NCBI GenBank assembly: GCA_902779445.1
Contig: CACZBM010000030.1
Coordinates: forward strand, 1 to 54,689
Direction: 5' to 3'
From: an uncultured Lachnospiraceae bacterium
GTDB taxonomy: Bacteria > Bacillota > Clostridia > Lachnospirales > Lachnospiraceae
Length of the DNA stretch: 54,689 bases
Each line of letters opens with the position of its first letter. The stretch's first letter is position 1. The notes under the pieces were generated by a model. It made no database searches. It saw only the letters and a program-made list of their open reading frames with translations, and was not told where the DNA came from. The translations under genes and the position numbers were made by a program. Of the stretch, positions 26,322-37,800 are shown piece after piece.

Positions 26322-26382
26322 ATCAGGGATTTAGCCTTCCCCTCGAGGGGAAGGTGTCGCACCGTAGGCGCGACGGATGAGG
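26272..26382. repeat. Family C element, copy 1
   Basis: It is bounded by CCTCATC (26272-26278) and GATGAGG (26376-26382). Internal hairpins are CTTCCCCTCAAGGGGAAG and CCTTCCCCTCGAGGGGAAGG. It overlaps the 3' end of the upstream gene. Confidence 0.8.
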
Positions 26383-26395
26383 TGAAGAAGTTTTT

Positions 26396-26423
26396 TTGAC
26401 ATATTATGAATTTCTGATAGACT
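26396..26423 (+). promoter_or_regulatory. Promoter of guaB
   Basis: TTGACA (26396-26401) and TAGACT (26418-26423) are separated by 16 nt, about 40 nt before the guaB start. No PurR-like box or riboswitch was recognised. Confidence 0.6.
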
Positions 26424-26425
26424 AA

Positions 26426-27919
<1,494 letters not shown>

Positions 27920-28684
27920 ATGATCTACTACATAAAATCTCAGCTGCAGCGATCCCTGACCGATAAGTATTTCAGGATATTTATTATAGGGATACTTGTT
28001 GCAGTGCTGCTCGCGAATCTTGCCATGACAGCTTTCCGTGACATTATCTACGGAATGAATGACGGGACATTCGCCTATAATCTTATAATGTTTGCAAAGG
28101 GGTTTTTCTGGCTTCCCTATTATGCCACCATCTTTATAGCGGATGAGGTTATCGGGCCGGAATACCCGGACCCCAGGATCAGGGATAAGTCCACCATAGG
28201 TCTCACCAGGAGGCATATTTTCTTCGGTAAGTTTCTGACAGAGGTGCTGGTACTCCTTATCTGTGCGGTTTTTGCCACGGTGGCGTTCCTTGTCATCACC
28301 CCGATATTCCAGGTGCATGACGGAACTATCAATGCTTCTGTAATCATCGATTTTGCGGAGGCAGTGTTTCTTGCGATGCCTTTATTTATCGCGGGAGTTT
28401 CCATCGGAAACATGTTCTGCTTTTCGATCCTTCCGAGAAAGAAGGCTATTTTTGCATTTTTCTTTTTTGTAGTGGCAGTTCCGAGGGCCATAATGCTCCT
28501 CGCAACTGATGGCATCAGGTTTATACCTGCGGTTATGATCCGGAATCTGCTTCTTACGCCACAGTTCCAGGAACTGCAGTTTTATGCCACCAGAAATGTG
28601 CCGAAGATCATCATAAGCAGTATAGTTTACGTGGTCATCTCCTGCCTGTACGGAGCATACAGTTTTGACAAAAAAGAATTCTAA
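27920..28684 (+). CDS. ABC-2-type permease-like membrane protein
   Basis: The protein has 254 residues with about six predicted transmembrane segments and an N-terminus of the MIYYIKSQLQRSLTDKYFR type usual for ABC-2 permease subunits. FIADEVIGPEYPDPRIRDKS sits where such permeases carry a cytoplasmic loop. No ATPase partner is encoded beside it, so export function is unproven. The ATG immediately follows the guaB stop codon, and its 3' end overlaps the VanZ gene by 20 bases. Confidence 0.6.
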   Translation: MIYYIKSQLQRSLTDKYFRIFIIGILVAVLLANLAMTAFRDIIYGMNDGTFAYNLIMFAKGFFWLPYYATIFIADEVIGPEYPDPRIRDKSTIGLTRRHIFFGKFLTEVLVLLICAVFATVAFLVITPIFQVHDGTINASVIIDFAEAVFLAMPLFIAGVSIGNMFCFSILPRKKAIFAFFFFVVAVPRAIMLLATDGIRFIPAVMIRNLLLTPQFQELQFYATRNVPKIIISSIVYVVISCLYGAYSFDKKEF

Positions 28685-29171
28685 GATTAAATATCTGGCG
28701 GCCCTTCCGGCCGTCATTATTATGTTACTGATCTTTATCTTCTCGTCGAGAGAAGCTGAGGAATCCACGATACAGAGTATGAAGGTGTCCTACTGTATCG
28801 CGGGTATGGAAGGATTCCTCCTTGGACTTAATCTGACAGAAGAACAGATGCTAGCGGTGGCTATAGCCATTGAATGGATCGTAAGGAAAGCCGCGCATAT
28901 CACAGAGTATGCGATACTTGCTGCAGCTGTCCTGTTTGCGCTTTATTTCTGGACAAATAGAAAAAGAGTGCTATACTTTTCCACGGTGGTTTTCTGTGTT
29001 TTTTACGCTGTCACGGATGAGATCCACCAGTTGTTTGTGAAAGGGAGATCCGGAAAGGCCAGTGATGTTTTGATCGATGCGGTTGGGGTGCTTATTGCTA
29101 CTGGATTGATTTATTTGTTAAAAGAACGCCGTGCCACATGTCATCCTGAGCGAAAATATGTGTCATCCTGA
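28665..29171 (+). CDS. VanZ-family membrane protein with a repeat-encoded tail
   Basis: The protein has 168 residues from TTG 28665, with GGAG about 9 nt upstream. Four hydrophobic helices carry the VanZ signatures IFSSREAEEST, RKAAHITEYAILA, and TDEIHQLFVKGRSGKASDVLIDAVG. VanZ was named from the teicoplanin-resistance cluster, but most family members are of unknown role, and no van gene is near. The last ten residues (CHPERKYVSS) and the stop are encoded by family A arm units, so the ancestral C-terminus was probably near LLKERR. Confidence 0.8.
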   Translation: MTKKNSKIKYLAALPAVIIMLLIFIFSSREAEESTIQSMKVSYCIAGMEGFLLGLNLTEEQMLAVAIAIEWIVRKAAHITEYAILAAAVLFALYFWTNRKRVLYFSTVVFCVFYAVTDEIHQLFVKGRSGKASDVLIDAVGVLIATGLIYLLKERRATCHPERKYVSS

Positions 29172-29279
29172 GCGAAAATATGTGTCATCCTGAGCGAAAA
29201 CATGTGTCATCCTGAGCGAAAACATGTGTCATCCTGAGCGAAATATGTGTCATCCTGAGCGTTAGCGAAGGATCTCTTT
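29139..29279 (+). repeat. Family A left-arm tandem array upstream of the GIY-YIG gene
   Basis: Five units of 21-22 bp (TGTCATCCTGAGCGAAAATA type) run head to tail. They end in one full-length arm (29248-29279) that continues through GTTAGCGAAGGATCTCTTT. The first units encode the VanZ tail. Confidence 0.92.
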
Positions 29280-29598
29280 AAGAATATGAATAATTATTAT
29301 GTCTATATATTAACAAATCAGAGTAATAAAGTAATGTATGTTGGTGTAACAAATAATCTTGCTAGAAGAATTTATGAACACAAGAATAAATTGGTGGAAG
29401 GATTTACGTCAAAGTACAACGTGAATAAATTGATTTATTTCGAAGAAACTAAAGATATAGAGGCGGCGATACAAAGAGAAAAGCAAATAAAGGGATGGAA
29501 GAGAAGCAGGAAAAACGAACTTGTAGAAAAGGCCAATCCTGAATGGAAGGAATTGAGTTTTTCGTGAAAGAGATCCTTCGCTAGCGCTCAGGATGACA
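29248..29598. mobile_element. Candidate autonomous element: GIY-YIG gene between inverted family A arms
   Basis: Arms 29248-29279 and 29567-29598 are inverted repeats matching at 31 of 32 positions. The left ends 6 bases before the GIY-YIG start codon; the right begins on the last base of its stop codon. In six short family A palindromes elsewhere in the window, arms of the same family face each other over a loop of a few bases. The parsimonious reading is an element with one gene and terminal inverted repeats. Mobility is inferred. Confidence 0.6.
29286..29567 (+). CDS. GIY-YIG nuclease-family protein
   Basis: The 93-residue single-domain protein begins MNNYYVYILTNQSNKVMYVGVTNNLARRI, holding the YVYIL and YVGVT strands of GIY-YIG, the arginine of LARRIYEH, and the metal-binding glutamate near IAAIQRE-type sequence (IEAAIQREKQIKGW). 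This is the YhbQ/UPF0213-like small form. Such domains cut DNA, using a tyrosine and one metal ion. The gene is more AT-rich than its neighbours. It is enclosed by inverted family A arms. The only ribosome-site-like sequence, AAGGA (29269-29273), is inside the left arm, 12 nt from the ATG. This suggests a self-contained unit acquired as a block. Confidence 0.88.
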   Translation: MNNYYVYILTNQSNKVMYVGVTNNLARRIYEHKNKLVEGFTSKYNVNKLIYFEETKDIEAAIQREKQIKGWKRSRKNELVEKANPEWKELSFS

Positions 29599-29718
29599 GG
29601 TGGCTAGCGCTCAGGATGACAAAGTCGAGCGCCAGGATGACAAAGTCGAGCGCTCAGGATGACAATGAGAGTCCTCAGAGTGACAATATGGTGTCATTCT
29701 GAGCGAAGCGAAGAATCT
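29567..29718. repeat. Family A right-arm array downstream of the GIY-YIG gene
   Basis: A full right arm (29567-29598) is followed by degenerating GCTCAGGATGACA units with AAGTCGAGC linkers to about 29687. A T-type left arm (29692-29718) comes last. Confidence 0.88.
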
Positions 29719-29767
29719 CTATCCTGGACTAAGGTGTATTATAGTGAGTTTTTTAAGGAGCATAAAA

Positions 29768-30637
29768 ATGAAATTAGGGAGGAATGATCCCTGCTGGTGC
29801 GGCAGTGGAAGAAAATATAAATCCTGTCATTTCAGCTTTGATGAAAAGCTGGAAATGTTCAGGGACAAGGGATATACGGTTCCGGATCATAAGATCATCA
29901 AAAGCCCTGAAGATATCGAAGGGATCAAAAAGAGTTCCGAGATCAACAGGGCCTGTCTCGATTATGTGACTGAACACATAAAGGCCGGGATCTCAACCCA
30001 GGAGATCGATGACTGGGTTTCGCGTATCACAAAGGAAATGGGCGGCACATGTGCAACCCTTGGATATCAGGGATTTCCGAAGAATTGCTGTACATCTCTT
30101 AATGACCAGGTGTGTCACGGTATACCTTCAAAAGACGATATTATTGAAGAAGGCGACATCATAAACGTGGACTGTACGACTATCCTTAACGGGTATTATG
30201 CTGATTCTTCCAGGATGTTCATAATCGGTGATGTGAACCCGAAGATCAGGCAGTTTGTAGAGGATGTTAAAGAGTCGGTAAATATAGGGTTAAAAGAAGT
30301 GCGCCCCTGGAGATGCCTCGGAGACATGGGAAATGCGATAAATATGTTCTGCCGGTCCAAGGGCTACACAGTTGTGGAAGAGATCGGCGGCCACGGCTGC
30401 GGCAAAGATTTCCATGAAGAGCCCTGGGTAAGCTTCGTATCAAAACCGGATACCGAGATGTTGATGGTGCCCGGAATGTGCTTCACCATTGAACCAATGG
30501 TAAATATGGGAGAACACGATATATTTGAAGATGAGGATAACGGCTGGACGATCTACACCCAGGACGGAAGCCTTTCCGCCCAGTGGGAAGTGCAGATCGT
30601 TGTGACCGAGACAGGATATGAGATACTGTGTTGGTAA
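29768..30637 (+). CDS. map: Methionine aminopeptidase type I with N-terminal SEC-C zinc motif
   Basis: The protein has 289 residues from ATG 29768, with AAGGAG 7 nt upstream; an in-frame GTG at 29744 lies before that site. A SEC-C motif RNDPCWCGSGRKYKSCH occupies residues 5-21. The pita-bread fold follows with metal ligands in NVDCTT, YYADSS, GGHGCG, TIEPMV and QWEVQIV. It removes initiator methionine from nascent proteins. The SEC-C form is known in Clostridia and mycobacteria, where the motif may favour ribosome or SecB-like contacts. Separate from the translation operon copy that usually sits by adk and infA; whether that exists here cannot be seen. Confidence 0.93.
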   Translation: MKLGRNDPCWCGSGRKYKSCHFSFDEKLEMFRDKGYTVPDHKIIKSPEDIEGIKKSSEINRACLDYVTEHIKAGISTQEIDDWVSRITKEMGGTCATLGYQGFPKNCCTSLNDQVCHGIPSKDDIIEEGDIINVDCTTILNGYYADSSRMFIIGDVNPKIRQFVEDVKESVNIGLKEVRPWRCLGDMGNAINMFCRSKGYTVVEEIGGHGCGKDFHEEPWVSFVSKPDTEMLMVPGMCFTIEPMVNMGEHDIFEDEDNGWTIYTQDGSLSAQWEVQIVVTETGYEILCW

Positions 30638-30676
30638 GGCAATTGTCATCCCAGGATCTAAAAAAGGAGAGAAAAA

Positions 30677-31684
30677 ATGAGTATCACAATACCGGAAAAC
30701 TATAAATCCCGGATGGATGTCCATGAGACACAGGTAGCCATCAAGGAAGTAAAGGATGTATTTGAGAGGGCGCTGGCAGCGGAGCTTAACCTTACCCGTG
30801 TATCAGCACCTCTCTTCGTAAGAAAGGAATCAGGTCTTAATGACAACCTGAACGGTGTTGAGAGACCTGTTTCTTTCGGTATTAAAGAGCAGAATGACAA
30901 GGAAGTGGAGATCGTCCAGTCACTTGCAAAGTGGAAGAGATTTGCACTTAAGGACTACGGCTTCAGCAAAGGCGAAGGTCTGTACGCCGATATGTGCGCC
31001 ATAAGGCGGGATGAGGATACTGATAACCTTCATTCGATCTATGTGGACCAGTGGGACTGGGAAGCCATTATCGACAAGGCTGAAAGAAATACAGAGACCC
31101 TGCAGGATAAGGTGCGTCACGTTTATGCGGCACTCAGGATGACGGAAGTACATATGGAGAGTAAATATTCTTTCCTTAAAGCTTCACTTCCTGTAGATAT
31201 AACCTTTATCACAAGCCAGGAACTCCTTGACAGATATCCGGATAAGAGCCCGAAGGAAAGAGAATATGAATTCTCAAAGGAATGCGGAGCGATCTTTGTT
31301 TCACAGATAGGAGGAGTTCTTTCAAACGGCGAGAGACATGACGGCCGTGCACCGGACTATGATGACTGGAAATTAAACGGCGATATTATCGTATACTATC
31401 CGGTGCTTGACTGTGCCCTTGAGCTTTCATCAATGGGAATAAGAGTAGATGAGGAGTCCCTTGAGAGCCAGTTAAAGATCGCAGGATGCGAAGACAGGAA
31501 AGAACTTGCTTTCCAGAAATCCCTCTTAAACGGGGAACTTCCCTATACAGTAGGAGGCGGTATCGGACAGTCCAGAATCTGTATGTATTTCTTGAGGAAA
31601 GCCCATATTGGAGAGGTCCAGAGCTCCATATGGCTTGATGAAGACTTAAAGAAGGCGGAAGAAAAGAATCTCTTCCTGCTGTAA
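30677..31684 (+). CDS. asnA: Aspartate-ammonia ligase (asparagine synthetase A)
   Basis: This 335-residue class II tRNA-synthetase-like enzyme makes asparagine from aspartate, ammonia and ATP. Recognised segments are LTRVSAPLFVRKESGLNDNL, VERPVSF, LAKWKRFAL, DMCAIRRDE, VYVDQWDWE-type IYVDQWDWE, and the C-terminal GGGIGQSRICMYFL. AAAGGAGAG precedes the ATG. In the 39-bp gap to the map gene is a tiny family A remnant (GTCATCC...AGGATCT). No T-box leader fits in so short a gap. Confidence 0.96.
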   Translation: MSITIPENYKSRMDVHETQVAIKEVKDVFERALAAELNLTRVSAPLFVRKESGLNDNLNGVERPVSFGIKEQNDKEVEIVQSLAKWKRFALKDYGFSKGEGLYADMCAIRRDEDTDNLHSIYVDQWDWEAIIDKAERNTETLQDKVRHVYAALRMTEVHMESKYSFLKASLPVDITFITSQELLDRYPDKSPKEREYEFSKECGAIFVSQIGGVLSNGERHDGRAPDYDDWKLNGDIIVYYPVLDCALELSSMGIRVDEESLESQLKIAGCEDRKELAFQKSLLNGELPYTVGGGIGQSRICMYFLRKAHIGEVQSSIWLDEDLKKAEEKNLFLL

Positions 31685-31780
31685 TAAATGATAATTTGAT
31701 TTTGGGCGTTTTTATCATAAATATTACGAAAATTTTAGAAATTTACTGCTTTTATTTAATTGAAAAAATCGTAAAAAAGG

Positions 31781-31819
31781 TTTACAATCCTCTAGTGTGT
31801 TTTTAAAGCGAAACGTTTC
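31781..31819 (+). promoter_or_regulatory. Weak promoter and palindrome before the giant adhesin gene
   Basis: TTTACA (31781-31786) and TAAAGC (31804-31809) are 17 nt apart, a weak match to consensus. A perfect 10-bp palindrome GAAACGTTTC (31810-31819) would lie at the transcription start, a usual place for a repressor site. It does not fit the CcpA cre consensus. The rest of 31685-31855 is AT-rich, with a weak hairpin ATGATAA/TTATCAT (31688-31717). Confidence 0.35.
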
Positions 31820-31855
31820 ACTCGGCCGAAGACCGGGTTTATCCGGGGGGATATA

Positions 31856-34800
31856 ATGAGGAAACTTTTTTACAGAAAACAGAGCATCAGTATGCTCCTT
31901 GCGTTTGTATTACTGCTTTCAGGCATCACAACAGACGTAAGGGGCGTTTTTTCGTATGCCAGTGAGCCTTCTGCAACAGAAGAGTCAGCAGAAGACGAAG
32001 ATGAAAAACACGGAGGATCCGGAGAGGATACGGAAGAAAAAGAAGCTACGGACGAACAGGAAGATAAGAAAGATGAGAATAAGTCTGTAGAAGATCCCGA
32101 CAGGGACTCAGATAAAGAAAAGACAAGAGAAGACAGCTCTGACGACCACAATTCCCGAGATAATGATGCGCAGGGAAATGCCGGAAACGGCGGGCAGTCT
32201 GAGGAGAGTCAGAAAGAGAACAGTTCAGAGTCAACAGAGGCATCTACCGAAAGCTCCGAAGAGGATCCAACGGAAAGCCCAACAGAAAGCTCCACAGAAG
32301 AAAGTACGGAAGAAACTTCAGAACATGAACATGTATATGAGGTCTATATCTCAAATGAGGACGGGACCCACTATTCCGTATGCTCTTTTGAAGGCTGTGA
32401 GATGCGGGTATCCGAAAACTGCGTATATGACGACAACGGAAAGTGCGTAAAGTGCGGATATGAAAAGCCTGCAGAGGAAGCGAAAGAGACTGAAAGCGAA
32501 AATGAGGCAGAGGAAGAAAAGACTTTCCGGGTCCTCACTTACGAAAACGTCAGGGTAGAAGGCTATTTCCCTGAGAATACGACTCTTGATGTGAGGGAGA
32601 TCGACAGGCAGGAAGCTTATGAGCTGTTGGACGAAAGCGAGAGTGACAGGGAAGTACTCTTAGCATACGACATCACCCTCTATCATAATGGTATTGAATA
32701 CCAGCCGGATGACTCCGTCAAAGTATTTATTGACCCGCCGGTTGATATAAATGTTGAAGCGATCATTGAAAATGATCTGGAGATCGTTCACGTAAAAGAA
32801 GACGAAAAGAATGAGATCGTGGACCTTGAGATCAATAAAGACGGGGACTTTGAATTCGAAGCAGAGAGCTTTTCGCCCTGGGTAGTAACAGTCAACGGAG
32901 AAAGCGTAGATTATGTAGAGAGAACGGATAAAACCTTTAAGCAGAAGGTCATCTTAAGATTTAACGATGCATCTCTCATAAGGGCAGGAGACAGGATCAG
33001 GGTCTCACTTTCCGGAAATGTACAGAAGTACAATGTTAAAACCGCACAAAATACGACAAGCACCGATCCTATTGCTATAGAAACAAAAGAGGTAGAGGTA
33101 CGTTCTTCGGATATTATTAATAATAAAGCAACGATAACCATTGAATTTAACAATATCCCTGCGTACGTTGTAGGAAAAACCGGAAATGCGCAAAACGGCG
33201 GGACCGGGCAGTACATTATAAGAAACGATTTTTACGGTGTTACCGTGGATAAGACAGCAAAGGGATATCTGCCAGTATATCCCACTAATAAGTATATAGA
33301 TGGTGGTATCAAATATGCTCTTCTGTCTCCGGTAAAGGATCAGAACGATGCCAAATGGACATCGGCTGATATTACCATAGATCATGATAAATCTGATCTT
33401 ATCGCTCCTGCTTTTAACATTGAATGGCTTGATAACCGGAATTATGCGGATAAGAGGCCTTTTTCCAGTGAAGAAAACATTACTCCCGGAAAAGAAGACG
33501 ATATTGCGGCAGCAATAGGTCTTTACTATAAAGAGGGAAATGAATATATAGAGGTTCCTGATGATTCACCGGTTCTTGTTAAGGCAGGTTCCAATCATCC
33601 AGAAGTAACTGCCACATCATTCAGTACCTGGAAACTCCAGTACGAGGATCTTCCCCAGGGGCAGTGGTATATAAAGCCAAAGGCAGAGCTGTTTGGTGAC
33701 GAAAACAGTGGATCATACAGGCTTTCCGGAACGGATGAAAACGGATATTTAGGGATCTCCGATACAGTGACCAGGAAGATCACCTACACCTATATGGAGG
33801 GTGTGACCGGCAGGGTAGAGTGGCGTATTTCAGGAAATGATATCCCGGTCAGCCAGTCTCATTTCATGACAGATGCCGGAATGAAGTTATTTAAGGTCAG
33901 CGGTAATTCTGATCCGGTCGAGATACCTAAGGATAATATAGAGTGGAGTGTGTCAGGAGGTAAGGTATGGACATATACTGTAAGAAACCTCCCTCTTTAT
34001 ACCGATAACGGGGATGCCATCACTTATTATACGAAGATGAGTAATGACCCCTATACATATTCTCATGAAGGCATAGATACAAAGTTCAAGTTTACCTATG
34101 ATAACGGCAGCAGCAGTACTGAAACGGACAAATGCTATGCGGGAGGGACCATCTATGCCACTGTGACCGATAAGGCAGAATTTTCCTTTAATAAAAAATG
34201 GATGGATGACGGTACTGCCGCAAGTGTCGCTAAGAGAAAAGATGCCATTACACAGGGTATCACGTTCTATCTCTGGAGATATCCCGTAAATACAGGTATT
34301 GGATCAGGCGCTCCTGTTACAAAGGATGCAAGGCAGTACACTATAAGGCTCTCAGAGAATGATGCAGGGAGTGAGACAGATCCTGTTATTGCTTTCGGAC
34401 TAAGCAGGTTTTCTTCGGAAGATTTTCCAAAGTACGATGAAAAGGGATATGAATATGTCTACTATGTGACAGAGGTTACTGACTCAGAGCTCTATAAACC
34501 GGTTTACTGGAATGGAGACGAATCCGCATATGACGGAAGTGATACATCGGAGAGGGTGGTCCTGAACGGAGGGACTCTCTTCAACGTGCGCAGTGCCAGG
34601 GTAGCACCGGGTCTTACCAAGAACTGGGATGTTTCTGCAGTTACCGATTACTCGGGTTCAAACTGTGTTTTTATGCTTCAGAGGAAGGAAGACGGAGTAT
34701 GGACAGATGTGGAATCACTCTCCATTAACGGTTTTACTTCCAGTAAGAAGGTGATAAAGAGGGTATTCTCGCCTCAGGATCTCTATAACAATATGGGAGA

Positions 34801-37800
34801 CAGGTATGAGTACAGGGTCATCGAGACTGCGGTAAGGCCGGGAACCGGTACGGATGCAGTGTTTGACGGTATGTGGGCAGAAGAAGGATCCGGGGGTTAC
34901 AGTGATCACTATGAGATGAACGGATATTCCTACAAGTCTGTTTCCAGGTACGACGAAGATCCGGGTGAAGGCGGGGATACTCTGGAGATAACTGTTACCG
35001 ACAGGCTCTCCGGGACAAAGAAGCTCTCCCTTATTAAGACCTGGAGCGGCGGAAGATGGGATATAGGAGGAGATAACAGTAAGATAAATGATGTTACTTT
35101 CTTCTTAAAGCGCCGTATAGACGGGGGGAGTGACAGTAACTATGCGAAGATCATAATGAAAAAGCCCTCAGGGAACGAGATTTCGGGAACCGGAAGAGTG
35201 GAGATCAGTGATAAAGCAGATCCAGAGGGACTTTCAGAAAACTCCTGCTCTTACACTATCGGAAATGACGGTAAAAGATGGACCTGCGATAAATTGACGG
35301 TACCTGCTTATACAGATGACGGCAAGCAGTATATTTACAGTGTATATGAAGATCTCAATGTACCCAATGATTTTAACTGGACAAATGAAATAGTAAAGAA
35401 TGTAACAGGCAAAGATATAACGATCAATGTCATAAACCATGCAGGAGGAACCACTTCGTGGAGGCGGATCTGGATCGAAAAGAAGTGGGAGGATGATTCC
35501 GATAATTCCCAGAGGTCGCCGGTAATAGCTAAACTCGGTAAATACGAAGGCGGGGCTTTCATTCAGTCTGTAAGCAGTGACGGCGTTAGTCCCGATGCAC
35601 CATATGAGATAGAGCTAAATAGCCGGAATGACTATAGCGGCTGGCTTTGGGTAAAGGCAAGCGATCTTAATGATCTCGGTGATAACGCTGCACTAAATGA
35701 AGTATTAAAGGGCACCGCAGGAGGAACTGACAGGGAAATGACAGGTATCCGTATAGACGGGGATACTGTGTCAGGTAATATCAGTGCAGTAGGAGAAAGT
35801 GCTGGATCATACAAACCGGAATACAGGGTTACGATACAGAAAAATAAAGGCTCAAACGGGTCACTAAGCGGTTTCACTATTACAAATACCAGGGTGGCAT
35901 ACAGGAGTTTCGAATTTAAGAAAAACTGGGATGACTCCGAAGATGCTCTGGGATACAGAGGTGAGTTCCTTCGTGTTACCCTTTGCCGGGAGGGCAAGGA
36001 CGGGGTTGAAAAGGAGATCGCCTATCAGGATATACCCGCAAGCTCAAATCACATAAACATCTGCTTTACAAACGGAGGGGAAAACTATCCCGCATACGAC
36101 GTTAGTGGTAATAACTATATCTATACCCTGAAAGAGTATATCTGTAAGGGAACAATGAGTACTTCTGAAAATACCTGTGACGGTATCAATGATGAACGTC
36201 ATCCGACTACGGAAAGAAAGGAAGTTCTCACAACAGCCACTGCGGATACCACAAGGACTGGGTATGTGGTAAAGGAAGCAACTGTCAATGATAACGACAG
36301 GGTTGAAAACGGTAAGCTCATTATGAATGAAAAGTATGAGTATACCAATACTGCAGCCGGTATCAGAAATGACGTGGAATTCTACTGCATATGGCATGAC
36401 AAGGCAATGTCTGCCCAGAGACCGGATATATTCTTTACACTCTATTATGATGCGACATATGGTGCAGATCCCGTGCCATATCCTGACCGTGACGATTATA
36501 CGGTGCGCTGGGTAGATGTGGTATCCGGAAATAAATTCATACAGAAAGCAATCTTCAGCGGAGTGCCTGCTGCTGATGAAAACGGAAGGGTTTACAACTA
36601 CTATGTGGCTGAAACCCTTAATAATGATGTCATCGGATATTCCGTTGATCATTACACCGAGTCCTTATTCAGGGACAGGAGTGAAGCAGAATATAACACT
36701 GATGTGGTAACGGTTTCTTCGGGGCAGATAATAGTAACGATCCCTGAATCACAAAGGTCAAAGCAAAACGCCGCTAACAGCGGACCGGAACTCATTAAAG
36801 AGAAGAGTTTCGCAGTCTGTACCATATCCGGTACAGTACATATAGAGGGGAGAAAGCTCTGGCAGAATATACCCGATGGAATATCGGCAAATAAGCTCCC
36901 GAAAGCATATATCTATTTATTCAGGGAGAGCGACTATGATAAGACAAATAAGGAGCCGGCGGTATCGTCTAATGAAACGGAAGAGGTGAAAGAAGCAGCA
37001 TATATACACGCGGCAGTATCCGGGAATGATCTTGACGGCTCATCTTCTCCCCGCTTTCTTAATGCGGCAAAGGCTATGTATATATTCGGCACCTATGAAT
37101 CTGACGGTATAAGGCCGAAGGAGTATTATGAATTCCCTAAATACGACAGTATCGGAGGAGCTCCATATAAATATACGGTGAGGGAGATCATAAAAAATGA
37201 TCTTGAAAATCCGCATGAACTCCCTGCGGAAATGATGATGCCCCACTATTCCGACAATATTACGGATCTGTCCAACGATTATAAACTTCACGCAGAAACC
37301 AACAGGAGAAGCTTTAAGATAAATAAAGTCTGGAATGTGGACAGGCTTTTAACAGATAAGAGTGATGATAATGCCCAGGCTACATTCAGGCTGTACAGAA
37401 AGGAACTTAATTCCGACGGACACGGTTATACAGTCAATAATTACGCTGAGAATGATACGGATGAAACTGACGTAGCCTCATCCAAGGCAGCAGCTGCTAA
37501 TTTCTCGCTTAATGACCAAAATCTTGAATTACTTGACGAAAAGATACTGAAGGCACCGAAGACTGTAATTTCCTGGAATAATTACCCGATCTTTGCCCCC
37601 AGCGGATGTCTCTATGCTTATTACGCTGTAGAGATGACAGGGGATATGCCCGGATACACGGTTTCAGTTAATGAGACGTCAAGCGGAGTAAATGCAGTAA
37701 ACACAAAGGTTGAAAGCGGCAATCCGGGAGAGCAGGGTGCATTTATAGGTGTTGCATTTGCAAATAAAAATGTCACTCTTTTAGATAAAAGTGAAATAGC

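Noticed and set aside
28665..29171. VanZ as evidence of glycopeptide resistance
   Set aside because: No vanA/H/X/R/S gene is near, and VanZ-family proteins are widespread without that role.
29139..29279. Regular 21-22 bp repeats resembling a CRISPR array
   Set aside because: The units are contiguous with no unique spacers, are part of the family A arm, and no cas gene is near; the same holds for 47476-47725.
31804..31819. CcpA cre site before the adhesin gene
   Set aside because: GAAACGTTTC is palindromic but lacks the TG...CA flanks and spacing of the cre consensus.
31770..31855. Cyclic-di-GMP or other riboswitch in the adhesin leader
   Set aside because: The leader is under 60 nt from the likely start and lacks the conserved core of any riboswitch class I can recognise.
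36044..36652. 202-codon minus-strand frame inside the adhesin gene
   Set aside because: It is antisense to a well-supported coding sequence; long chance frames are expected in 11 kb of such codon use.
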